From SIG607 sp045605385 (GTDB lineage Bacteria > Bacillota > Clostridia > Oscillospirales > Acutalibacteraceae), in the NCBI GenBank assembly GCA_045605385.1, contig JAZUPW010000015.1, positions 8,130-72,129 on the forward strand: a DNA stretch of 64,000 nucleotides. The letters are read 5' to 3'. Below are positions 1-7,441 of the stretch, in pieces. The notes under the pieces are model-generated. The model had not been told where the DNA came from, ran no database searches, and was given only the letters and a program-made list of their open reading frames with translations. Position numbers and translations under genes: made by a program. Position 1 is the first letter of the stretch. Every line of letters begins with the position of its first letter.

Positions 1-180
1 ACAATGCACGTTGTTACAAACGGTGATGCTTATACCGTAAAAAAGGCAGTAAAAGAGGAACTGCATCACTTAGGCATTGTTCACGCAACGCTTGAACTTG
101 AAACCGAACTTGAACACTGTGAAGACAAAGAATGTACGGTTGAAGAACACGAACATCACCATCACCACCACCATCATTAA
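1..180 (+). CDS. C-terminal fragment of a cation diffusion facilitator (CDF) efflux protein
   Basis: The reading frame is open from base 1 and ends at TAA, giving the last 59 residues of a protein whose start lies outside the window. The stretch 'HLGIVHATLELE' resembles the end of the cytosolic domain of CzcD/ZitB-type transporters, which export Zn, Co, Cd or Fe as homodimers in the plasma membrane. After it come two Cys in 'EHCEDKEC' and a tail with eight consecutive His, a likely metal-binding extension. The family call rests on a short fragment, so it is moderately sure. The metal cannot be inferred. Confidence 0.65.
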   Translation, partial: TMHVVTNGDAYTVKKAVKEELHHLGIVHATLELETELEHCEDKECTVEEHEHHHHHHHH

Positions 181-182
181 TC

Positions 183-216
183 AAAAACCGCAGATTTTTA
201 AATCTGCGGTTTTCTT
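183..216. terminator. Bidirectional intrinsic terminator
   Basis: A 13-base perfect stem (AAACCGCAGATTT and its complement, 185-197 and 200-212) is flanked by A-rich and T-rich runs. It lies between the convergent cation transporter and the acyl-CoA synthetase fusion and can serve both. Confidence 0.8.
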
Positions 217-220
217 GTAA

Positions 221-2731
221 TTATTTTCCGTTACCTGCGGTATTTGAACCGTCACCCGTAAGGCCTAATTCTTTTGCTGCCTGTTCGCGCATTTTATACT
301 TCAATATTTTGCCTGCGGCATTCATTGGGAAACTGTTTACAAACGAAATATACTTAGGTACTTTATGGCGCGCCATACTCGCTTTAATGTAATCGGTCAT
401 TTCGGCTTCGGTTACACTGCAACCTTCTTTAAGAATTATACAAGCCATAATTTCTTCACCGTATTTTTTATCGGGAACGCCTATAACCTGTACGTCTTTT
501 ACGGCAGGGTGGGTATATATAAATTCTTCTATTTCTTTTGGATAAATATTTTCGCCTCCGCGTATAATCATATCTTTAAGTCGGCCTGTAATACAGTAAT
601 TACCGTCTTTATCTCGGCAGGCTAAATCGCCCGAATGCAGCCAACCTTCGGCATCTACCGTATCGCTTGTGGCTTGCGGCATTTTATAATAACCCTTCAT
701 TGTATTGTAACCCTTAGAGCAAAATTCACCGTTTACGCCGTCGGGTAATTCTTCGCCAGTTTCAGGGTCAACAATTTTACAACGCACGTGAGGGAAGGCA
801 TAACCTACCGTGTCGGTGCGAAGGTCCAAACTGTCGGTCCACGCCGACATAGTAGAACCGGGTGCCGATTCAGTTTGTCCGTAAACGCTTACAATACCCG
901 TCATATTCATTTCGTCGGGTTGCGCGGCGCGGCGCATAAGTTCGGGAGGACAACCCGCACCCGCCATAATGCCTGTGCGCATGTGCGAAAAGTCTGTTTT
1001 ACGGTAATCGGGGTGGTTAAACATTGCAATAAACATTGTGGGAACGCCGTTGAAACAGGTGATTTTTTCCTGATTAATACAGGCAAGTGACTGTTTTGCC
1101 GAAAAATACGGCAGAGGACAAACGGTAGCGCCGTGGGTTAAAGATGACGTCATAGAAAGCACCATACCGAAACAGTGGAACATAGGAACCTGAATCATCA
1201 TACGGTCAGCGGTAGAAAGTCCCATTCTGTCGCCAATGCACTTACCGTTGTTTACAACGTTATAGTGTGTTAGCATAACGCCTTTTGGGAAGCCGGTTGT
1301 ACCCGAAGTGTATTGCATATTGCATACGTCGTCGGGGCGCACAGCCGCCGCCATTTGCGCTATTGTTTCGGGGCTAACCATATTAGCCCTTGCCATTGCT
1401 TGATCGAAGGTAAGACAACCTGACAGTTTAAAGCCTACGGTAATTACGTTGCGCAAAAACGGTAGACGTTTACAGTGTAAGCCTTCTCCTGCCTTTGTGT
1501 TTTCCATTTCGGGGCAAAGTTCTTTAATTATTTCTTTGTAGTTTGAATCAAGACAACTTTCAATCATAATAAGTGTATGAGTATCGGATTGCCTTAATAA
1601 ATATTCGGCTTCGTGTATTTTATACGCGGTGTTTACCGTAACTAAAACGGCGCCTATTTTTGTTGTAGCCCAAAACGCAATAAACCATTCGGGCACGTTT
1701 GTTGCCCATACGGCGACTTTACTGCCTGCTTTTACACCCAAAGAAACAAGAGCGCGGGCAAAGGTATCAACATCTTCTCTGAATTCGCGGTAGGTTCTTG
1801 TGTAATCAAGAGTAGTGTATTTAAATGCGTATTGGTCGGGAAACTCTTCCGCCATACGGTCTAACACCTGAGAAAAGGTAAGGTCAATAAGTTCGTCTTT
1901 TTTCCATACGTACTGACCTGTGCCGTCGTGATTGAAGTATAAACTTTTTTTCTTGCCCCGCGGATTTTCAAAACCGTTCATATAGTTTATGAAATACGGA
2001 AAAATAACCTCTAAATCGGTTAAATCTTCAATCCATTCGGGTTTCCATTCAAGCGAAATAAAACCGTTATAGTTAACCGAAGATAACGCCAACATAAAAT
2101 CTGCAACGGGGGCAGTGCCCTCGCCAATAAGATTATATTCGCCGTCATCGTCGGAATCCCTTAAATGCACGTGGCGAACATAGTCGCCAAGATTTTTAAT
2201 GGTAGTGTCGGCATTTTCACCGAAATCTCTGTAAGGATGGTGCACGTCCCATAAAACGGCAAGTTCATCACAGGCAAACTCATCAAGCAATTTGCGAAGC
2301 CTTGCGGTGTCGGCATAAATACCGCTGGTTTTAATTAAAACGGTTACTTCCTGCTGTTTTGCAATTTCTATAATTTTTGTAAGATTTTCCTTAACGGCAG
2401 ATTCATTATCGGTTAAGGCTACCGCGCTTACAAACGGAACTCTTGCATTACGTGCAACTTCTAATAAAGTTTGCAAATATGCAATACAGTCATTGTTAGC
2501 CGAAAGGTCGCAAGAAGTATCAAAACAGGGAATGGTTAACTTTTTTTCTTTTAACTGCCTTACCGTAGCGGCAACCTGATATTTATGAAAAGGTCCGCTT
2601 TTGTCCAACATAGGATCAAAATTCGGTAAATTATAAACTTCAATACCGCCAAATCCCATATCAGAAGCAATAGTCACGGCGTTGTCCCAACTTAAATCAG
2701 ACCAACCGCGTGTGGAAAACGAAAGGTTCAT
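221..2731 (-). CDS. TIM-barrel (sugar isomerase-like) / acyl-CoA synthetase fusion protein
   Basis: An 836-residue two-domain protein. Residues about 1-250 look like a xylose isomerase-like/AP endonuclease 2 TIM barrel. Likely metal ligands are seen in 'WDVHHPYRD' (near 160), 'HVHLRD' (near 188) and 'SLEWKPEW' (near 230). Residues about 270-825 are a FadD-like adenylate-forming ligase, with the P-loop 'YTSGTTGFPKG' near 470, 'YGQTES', 'GRLKDMIIRGGENIYP' and the C-terminal Lys motif 'AAGKILKYK' near 807. The ligase half should activate a carboxylic acid to acyl-CoA through acyl-AMP. It overlaps the upstream LeuA-like gene by 4 bases, so both are under the Leu T-box. Leucine-responsive control suggests isovalerate or another branched acid as substrate; that is inference. 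The TIM-barrel role is unknown. Start ATG follows a GAGGATG-type site. Confidence 0.85.
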   Translation of the reverse strand: MNLSFSTRGWSDLSWDNAVTIASDMGFGGIEVYNLPNFDPMLDKSGPFHKYQVAATVRQLKEKKLTIPCFDTSCDLSANNDCIAYLQTLLEVARNARVPFVSAVALTDNESAVKENLTKIIEIAKQQEVTVLIKTSGIYADTARLRKLLDEFACDELAVLWDVHHPYRDFGENADTTIKNLGDYVRHVHLRDSDDDGEYNLIGEGTAPVADFMLALSSVNYNGFISLEWKPEWIEDLTDLEVIFPYFINYMNGFENPRGKKKSLYFNHDGTGQYVWKKDELIDLTFSQVLDRMAEEFPDQYAFKYTTLDYTRTYREFREDVDTFARALVSLGVKAGSKVAVWATNVPEWFIAFWATTKIGAVLVTVNTAYKIHEAEYLLRQSDTHTLIMIESCLDSNYKEIIKELCPEMENTKAGEGLHCKRLPFLRNVITVGFKLSGCLTFDQAMARANMVSPETIAQMAAAVRPDDVCNMQYTSGTTGFPKGVMLTHYNVVNNGKCIGDRMGLSTADRMMIQVPMFHCFGMVLSMTSSLTHGATVCPLPYFSAKQSLACINQEKITCFNGVPTMFIAMFNHPDYRKTDFSHMRTGIMAGAGCPPELMRRAAQPDEMNMTGIVSVYGQTESAPGSTMSAWTDSLDLRTDTVGYAFPHVRCKIVDPETGEELPDGVNGEFCSKGYNTMKGYYKMPQATSDTVDAEGWLHSGDLACRDKDGNYCITGRLKDMIIRGGENIYPKEIEEFIYTHPAVKDVQVIGVPDKKYGEEIMACIILKEGCSVTEAEMTDYIKASMARHKVPKYISFVNSFPMNAAGKILKYKMREQAAKELGLTGDGSNTAGNGK

Positions 2732-4137
2732 ATTTCATCCTCCTCATAAACAATTTTATTAAGTGCGCTTAAGTATGCGTTTATACCTGCGCAGACAATA
2801 TCGGTAGAAATTCCGCGTCCTGAATAAAGTTTTCCGCCGCTGCGTAATCTTACAATAGTCTGACCCATAGCCTCGCGGCCTTCGGTTACGGCTTTTAACT
2901 GGAAGTCGTCAAGTTCATAATGGCGGCCCGTAATACTTTCAATAGCGCGGAATGCCGCGTCAATAGGACCGTCACCAATGCAAACGCCTTCAAGAATTTG
3001 TCCGTTCTTCTTTAACTTCATATGGGCGGTAGAAGAAATAGTATTGCCCGAATTAATAACAAAGGTTTCTAATTGGTAGGTAGAGGGCACCTGCATTGCG
3101 GCAGAAGCAACAATAGCGTCAAGTTCGCGAATACTTACCTGTTCTTTTTTAGCGGCAATACGGCGAAACGCTTCTACAACCTTAGGTCCGTCTTCTTCAG
3201 AAAGGTCATAACCCAACGTTGCTACCGCCTTTAAAACAGAATCAGCTTCGTCGTGAACGGTAAGATAAATGCTATCGTCATCGTGAAGACCGTTTTCAAA
3301 GGGCGAAATTTTCTTTTTCTGTGTTTCGCACATCCAGTTAATCTGTTCCATAGTACGGCTTAACTGTGCCACCGAAACGCCTGTTATAACGTTCATAGCA
3401 GCGCTTTTGGTGTTAAGAATTTTTGCAACGTTTGCAAGGGATGCATTACCTTGCGGGTAAGCGGCGGCTTTAATTTCTACAGCGCCCTGTTCTACAGCGG
3501 CTATTGCACAGGCATCGGCAAGGAAAAGTTCATCACTGCAGCTTATACCTAAATTAACCTCTTTAAGGGCGGGTATGTTATTAAACAGTTCGGCAACAAA
3601 AGAAGCAATCTCACCTGGCAGTGCGGTTCCTGCGGAATCACAAACCGTAACGGTAGTAGCGCCTGCTTCAATTGCGGCGGTAATAACGTTGCAAAGAAAA
3701 GCAGAATCGCTTCTTGTGGCATCGTCGGCTATAAATTCAACGTCATTACAAAGGTTTAAACAAGCCGAAATGCTTCTCTTTATATCTTCTGACATTGCAT
3801 CGGGTTTTTTGTGGTAAATATATTCCATTTGAACCGAAGAAACGGGGGCGCAAACCTGCAAACGCGGATGTTTAGCGCCTTTAAGAGCATTCCATACGGC
3901 ATTAATATTTTCTTCGTTTAATTCAACAGGCACGGCTACAATACTGTTTTTAACAGCGCTTGCTATGGATTTAACGCGAAGCGCATCTGTTCTTGATTCG
4001 CCTACACCTTCAAGTTCAATAACCGAGGCGCCAAGATTATCAAGCAGTTTAGAAAGTTCTATTTTTTCACGGAAAGAAAGAGAAAATCCTCCTTTGCCCT
4101 GTTTCATAGTTACGTCACTGATTTTAATTTGTTTCAT
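2728..4137 (-). CDS. LeuA-like protein with degenerate catalytic domain and intact regulatory domain
   Basis: A 469-residue protein of the 2-isopropylmalate/citramalate/homocitrate synthase family. The C-terminal part (about 345-465) is a clear LeuA regulatory domain ('TFVINSGNTISSTAHM', 'GDGPIDAAFRAIESITG', 'GRGISTDIVCAGINAYLSALN'). The catalytic barrel is eroded. The family's DTTLRDGEQ motif reads 'DVTMKQGKGG' near residue 8, and the metal-binding HxHND motif reads 'ISCSDELF' near residue 197, so the key Arg and both His are absent. A normal aldol condensation is therefore unlikely. It is first in the Leu T-box unit and translationally coupled to the acyl-CoA synthetase fusion. It could be a leucine sensor, a scaffold or a repurposed enzyme. 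ATG start. The family is sure, the function is not. Confidence 0.8.
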   Translation of the reverse strand: MKQIKISDVTMKQGKGGFSLSFREKIELSKLLDNLGASVIELEGVGESRTDALRVKSIASAVKNSIVAVPVELNEENINAVWNALKGAKHPRLQVCAPVSSVQMEYIYHKKPDAMSEDIKRSISACLNLCNDVEFIADDATRSDSAFLCNVITAAIEAGATTVTVCDSAGTALPGEIASFVAELFNNIPALKEVNLGISCSDELFLADACAIAAVEQGAVEIKAAAYPQGNASLANVAKILNTKSAAMNVITGVSVAQLSRTMEQINWMCETQKKKISPFENGLHDDDSIYLTVHDEADSVLKAVATLGYDLSEEDGPKVVEAFRRIAAKKEQVSIRELDAIVASAAMQVPSTYQLETFVINSGNTISSTAHMKLKKNGQILEGVCIGDGPIDAAFRAIESITGRHYELDDFQLKAVTEGREAMGQTIVRLRSGGKLYSGRGISTDIVCAGINAYLSALNKIVYEEDEI

Positions 4138-4159
4138 ACTTAATTCACCTCAATAAAAT

Positions 4160-4446
4160 AAAAAGCCCTGAGGTCATACAACCTCAGGGACGAAAATACA
4201 TTTCGCGGTACCACCCTGCTTACCTTACATATATAAACTTTAAGTAAGGTCACTTTAATAAGACTTCCAACAAAGTCCGTACCCGTAACGGGGGCCGCCG
4301 TGCTCCATTACTAACCGTAAAACGGGATTTACAGAGCCGACTCAGGAAGGAGACTACTCCGCCTTCTGCACCGATTCACACCAACCATCGGCTCTCTGAA
4401 GCGTCCCGAAGGAGCAGATTTTCCGTCAACATCTTTTTAATCTATA
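4160..4446 (-). promoter_or_regulatory. T-box riboswitch, specifier CUC (Leu)
   Basis: On the minus strand there is a Stem I with the family's GGTTGGTG motif, closed by AGAGCCGA (5') and TCGGCTCT (3'). An AGGGTGGTACCGCG T-box core lies at 4204-4217, and a terminator (GCCCTGAGGT...ACCTCAGGG plus T run) at 4164-4190. In the well-known glyQS T-box the specifier sits 4 bases before TTGAG. The same spacing here (CTC-CTTC-CTGAG) puts CUC at 4350-4352, a Leu codon. Uncharged tRNA-Leu should therefore switch on the LeuA-like and acyl-CoA synthetase genes. Confidence 0.88.
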
Positions 4447-4452
4447 TGCAAA

Positions 4453-4481
4453 ATTTAACCACAACTTTAAGCGTTTGTCAA
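4453..4481 (-). promoter_or_regulatory. Sigma-A type promoter of the Leu T-box unit
   Basis: TTGACA, 17-base spacer, TTAAAT on the minus strand, placed just upstream of the T-box RNA start. Confidence 0.75.
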
Positions 4482-4510
4482 GAAAAATTTTAATTTTTTT
4501 AAAAAAATGT

Positions 4511-4539
4511 TTGACATTTTAAAAAAAGTGTGGTAAAGT
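4511..4539 (+). promoter_or_regulatory. Sigma-A type promoter of the Ile T-box unit
   Basis: TTGACA, 17-base spacer, TAAAGT. The first ten bases (TTGACATTTT) are the same as in the Val T-box promoter at 7110, as expected from tandem duplication. It is divergent from the Leu promoter, only about 30 bases away. Confidence 0.78.
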
Positions 4540-4545
4540 ATGAGA

Positions 4546-4816
4546 AACGAAAAAGGCTATGATGAAGACGGCAAGGTTTTTCGGTTTTTCAGAGAGTCGG
4601 CGGTTGGTGTGAGTCGACAATCCGTTTGCCTATAATGCCCATCACTTCTGAGCCGGTTGGCCGAGCAATATTTGCCAGGCTTTCCCGTTTGCCCGCGTTA
4701 AGGGATAAGGCTTGTTAGAGTCTGAAGTGACAGCATTATTGCTGTAATTTGAGTGGTACCGCGGGTATAAATTTTGCTCGTCTCAAGAAGTTTATTCTTG
4801 GGGCGTTTTTTTATTT
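4546..4816 (+). promoter_or_regulatory. T-box riboswitch, specifier AUC (Ile)
   Basis: Stem I carries GGTTGGTGTGAG. The specifier region reads ATC-ACTT-CTGAG, placing AUC (Ile) at 4641-4643. The T-box core TGAGTGGTACCGCGG is at 4750-4764, and a terminator hairpin (GTCTCAAGAA...TTCTTGGGGC) with a T run ends near 4814. It lies 20 bases before the acyl-CoA synthetase start and no other gene intervenes. Confidence 0.9.
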
Positions 4817-4835
4817 TCGGAAAGGAATGAAGAAG

Positions 4836-7100
4836 ATGAACAACACAAACTCTACAACTCAACTAATGGATATTGCCGCACGTATTCGTGATATGCGCGA
4901 TATTCTTGGGTACAGTACGCAGAAAATGGCAGAACTTACCGAAGTAAGCGAAACCGATTACCGTAATTACGAAACGGGAACTATAGATCTTCCGTTTACG
5001 TTCTTACATAAGTGTGCTGCTGCATTCGGTGTAGAAATTACAGTACTTCTTGAAGGCCAAAGCGCAAAACTTTCAGGTTACACCGTAACCCGTAAGGGCA
5101 AAGGTCTTGTTACCGCAAGTGAGGACGGCATAACCATTCAGGATATGGCGCCTATGTTCCGTAAAAAACTTGCTACTCCTTATTGGGTTACTTATCAGTA
5201 TTCCGATGAACTGCAGAATAAACCTATTCATACCGTTACTCACGCAGGTCAGGAATTTGATATGGTTATTAAGGGCGCAATGCGTATAAAGGTTGGCGAC
5301 CACGAAGAAATACTTCGCGAAGGCGACAGCATCTTCTATAAATCCTCATCGCCTCACGGTATGATTGCCGTAGACGGACAGGACTGCGTATTCCTTGCAA
5401 TTATTATGGCAAGTGATACCACCGACCAGAAAATGTTTATAGGTTCGGGCAAAAAGGCAGAGCAAGAAAGTTTGCTTTGCCATAAGTACATTAAAACAAA
5501 AGAAGACGAAAACGGAGCGCTTGAAAACCTTTCGTTTGAAGATGCCGACACATACAACTTTGCTTTCGATACCGTAGATGCCATAGCGCGTAATAATCCC
5601 GATAAACTTGCTATGCTTCATATATCTAATGATATGACCGAGCGTCGCTTTACATTTAAGGATATTAAAGATGCATCTTCTCAAAGCGCAAACTACTTTA
5701 AATCTTTAGGTATTAAAAAAGGCGACCGAGTTATGTTGGTGCTTAAGCGCCATTATCAGTTCTGGTTCAGCATTTTAGGTTTGCACAAACTTGGCGCTAT
5801 AGCAATTCCCGCAACCAACCAACTTGTTGAAAAAGATTTCACTTACCGTTTTAAAGCGGCAGGCGTTAACGCTGTTATCTGTACTGCCGACGGCGATACC
5901 GCGCATCAGATTGAATTAGCCGAAGAACAGGCAGGCGTAAGCCTTACAAAACTGCTTGTGGGCGGCGACAGAGAAGGTTGGCATAATTACGATAAAGAAT
6001 ATTCGTTGTTCTCCCGCAGATTTGTTCGTGAAGCCGACGCTCCTTGCGGAGATGACCCTATGCTTATGTTCTTTACTTCGGGTACTACAGGTTATCCTAA
6101 AATTGCCGTACACAGTTATAAATACGCATTAGGCCATTACGTTACGGCTAAGTATTGGCACTTGGCAGAAAAAGAAGGTTTACACTTTACCATTTCCGAA
6201 ACAGGTTGGGGCAAAGCGCTGTGGGGAAAACTTTACGGTCAGTGGCTGTGTGAAGGCGCAGTATTTACATACGATTTTGACCGTTTTGATGCAGAAAAAA
6301 TTCTGCCTATGTTCAAAAAATATAATATTACTACATTCTGTGCACCGCCTACTATGTACAGAATGCTTATTAAACAGGATTTAAGCCGTTTTGATTTATC
6401 TTCCATTCACCACGCTACTACAGCGGGCGAAGCGCTCAACCCTGAGGTGTTCTATCAGTTTGAAAAGGCTACGGGACTAAGAATTGCCGAAGGTTTCGGT
6501 CAGACCGAAATGACACTTGGTATTGCAAACCTTGTTGGTACTATGCTTAAACCGGGCGCTATGGGTAAACCTGTACCGGGTTACGGTATTGACCTTGTGG
6601 ATACCGACGGTAATCCTGTTGCCGACGGTGTTAACGGTGAAATTGTAATTCATACCGAAAACGGCCCCACCTGCGGCGTTTTCCTCGGCTACTACAACGA
6701 ACCCGAAAAAACCGCTGCCGTATGGCACGACGGCATGTATCATACGGGCGACCTTGCATGGCGCGATGAAGACGGATATTATTGGTATGTTGGCCGTGCC
6801 GACGACGTTATTAAGTCTTCGGGATATCGCATAGGACCGTTTGAAATCGAAAGCACAATTATGGAGCTTCCCTATGTTCTTGAATGCGGTGTTTCTGCCG
6901 CTCCCGATGAAGTTCGCGGTCAGGTTGTAAAAGCCAGCATAGTTCTGGTTAAGGGAACCGAACCTACAGAACAACTTAAAAAGGATATTCAGAACTACGT
7001 TAAGACCAGAACGGCTCCTTACAAATATCCGCGTATTGTTGAATTCCGCGATGAATTGCCAAAAACAATAAGCGGAAAGATTATAAGAAATAAACTTTAA
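4836..7100 (+). CDS. XRE-cupin-acyl-CoA synthetase fusion (Ile T-box unit)
   Basis: A 754-residue three-part protein. Residues about 12-75 form an XRE helix-turn-helix ('QKMAELTEVSETDYRNYETG'). About 120-190 form a cupin ('GAMRIKVGDHEEILREGDSIFY', 'SPHGMIAVDG'). About 250-750 form an adenylate-forming acyl-CoA ligase of the acetyl/medium-chain type, with 'FFTSGTTGYPK' near 411, 'GFGQTE' near 553, 'YHTGDLAWRDEDG' and C-terminal 'ISGKIIR'. The N-terminal half matches XRE-cupin regulators fused to the enzyme. Ile-responsive control suggests activation of 2-methylbutyrate; that is inference. An upstream in-frame start would lie inside the T-box. The ATG at 4836 has AAAGGA at good spacing and is preferred; 4827 is also possible. 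Confidence 0.88.
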   Translation: MNNTNSTTQLMDIAARIRDMRDILGYSTQKMAELTEVSETDYRNYETGTIDLPFTFLHKCAAAFGVEITVLLEGQSAKLSGYTVTRKGKGLVTASEDGITIQDMAPMFRKKLATPYWVTYQYSDELQNKPIHTVTHAGQEFDMVIKGAMRIKVGDHEEILREGDSIFYKSSSPHGMIAVDGQDCVFLAIIMASDTTDQKMFIGSGKKAEQESLLCHKYIKTKEDENGALENLSFEDADTYNFAFDTVDAIARNNPDKLAMLHISNDMTERRFTFKDIKDASSQSANYFKSLGIKKGDRVMLVLKRHYQFWFSILGLHKLGAIAIPATNQLVEKDFTYRFKAAGVNAVICTADGDTAHQIELAEEQAGVSLTKLLVGGDREGWHNYDKEYSLFSRRFVREADAPCGDDPMLMFFTSGTTGYPKIAVHSYKYALGHYVTAKYWHLAEKEGLHFTISETGWGKALWGKLYGQWLCEGAVFTYDFDRFDAEKILPMFKKYNITTFCAPPTMYRMLIKQDLSRFDLSSIHHATTAGEALNPEVFYQFEKATGLRIAEGFGQTEMTLGIANLVGTMLKPGAMGKPVPGYGIDLVDTDGNPVADGVNGEIVIHTENGPTCGVFLGYYNEPEKTAAVWHDGMYHTGDLAWRDEDGYYWYVGRADDVIKSSGYRIGPFEIESTIMELPYVLECGVSAAPDEVRGQVVKASIVLVKGTEPTEQLKKDIQNYVKTRTAPYKYPRIVEFRDELPKTISGKIIRNKL

Positions 7101-7109
7101 AAATTTTTA

Positions 7110-7138
7110 TTGACATTTTTTATAAAAAGTGATATGAT
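7110..7138 (+). promoter_or_regulatory. Sigma-A type promoter of the Val T-box operon
   Basis: TTGACA, 17-base spacer, TATGAT. It begins 10 bases after the stop of the preceding gene, so the Val operon is an independent unit. Confidence 0.78.
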
Positions 7139-7145
7139 TCCTATA

Positions 7146-7421
7146 TTAACAAAGGCGATGATGGAGAGTTATATTGAATAGTTCCGTTAAAGAGAAATGA
7201 CGGTAGGTGCGAGTCATTACGGGCCTCAATGTATGTAGCTTCGGAGTCTGGAGGAAGAAAGCATTTTGCCGTAGAACCTCCCGCGTCAGCTGCGTAAGTG
7301 CTTAGGGTGTGTTGGCACCTAAAGAGCGGTATCTGCCGTGAGGCAGGTGCAATTTGAGTGGTACCGCGGGCTGAAAATCGGCTCGTCTCAAAGGAATCAA
7401 TCTTTGAGACGGGCTTTTTTG
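7146..7421 (+). promoter_or_regulatory. T-box riboswitch, probable specifier GUA (Val)
   Basis: Stem I carries GGTAGGTGCGAG. The core TGAGTGGTACCGCGG is at 7355-7369, identical to the Ile copy. The terminator GTCTCAAAG...CTTTGAGAC plus T run ends near 7420. Using the same 4-base rule, GTA-GCTT-CGGAG puts GUA (Val) at 7235-7237. The base of Stem I pairs less cleanly than in the other two copies, so the triplet call is weaker here, but the T-box itself is certain. Confidence 0.85.
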
Positions 7422-7441
7422 CTTTTATTTTGAGGTGCATT

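Noticed and set aside
4749..4835. Longer N terminus for the first XRE-cupin-acyl-CoA synthetase
   Set aside because: It overlaps the T-box core and terminator and lacks a ribosome binding site.
7358..7441. Longer N terminus for the second XRE-cupin-acyl-CoA synthetase
   Set aside because: The extra frame translates the T-box antiterminator and terminator; the ATG at 7442 has its own ribosome binding site.
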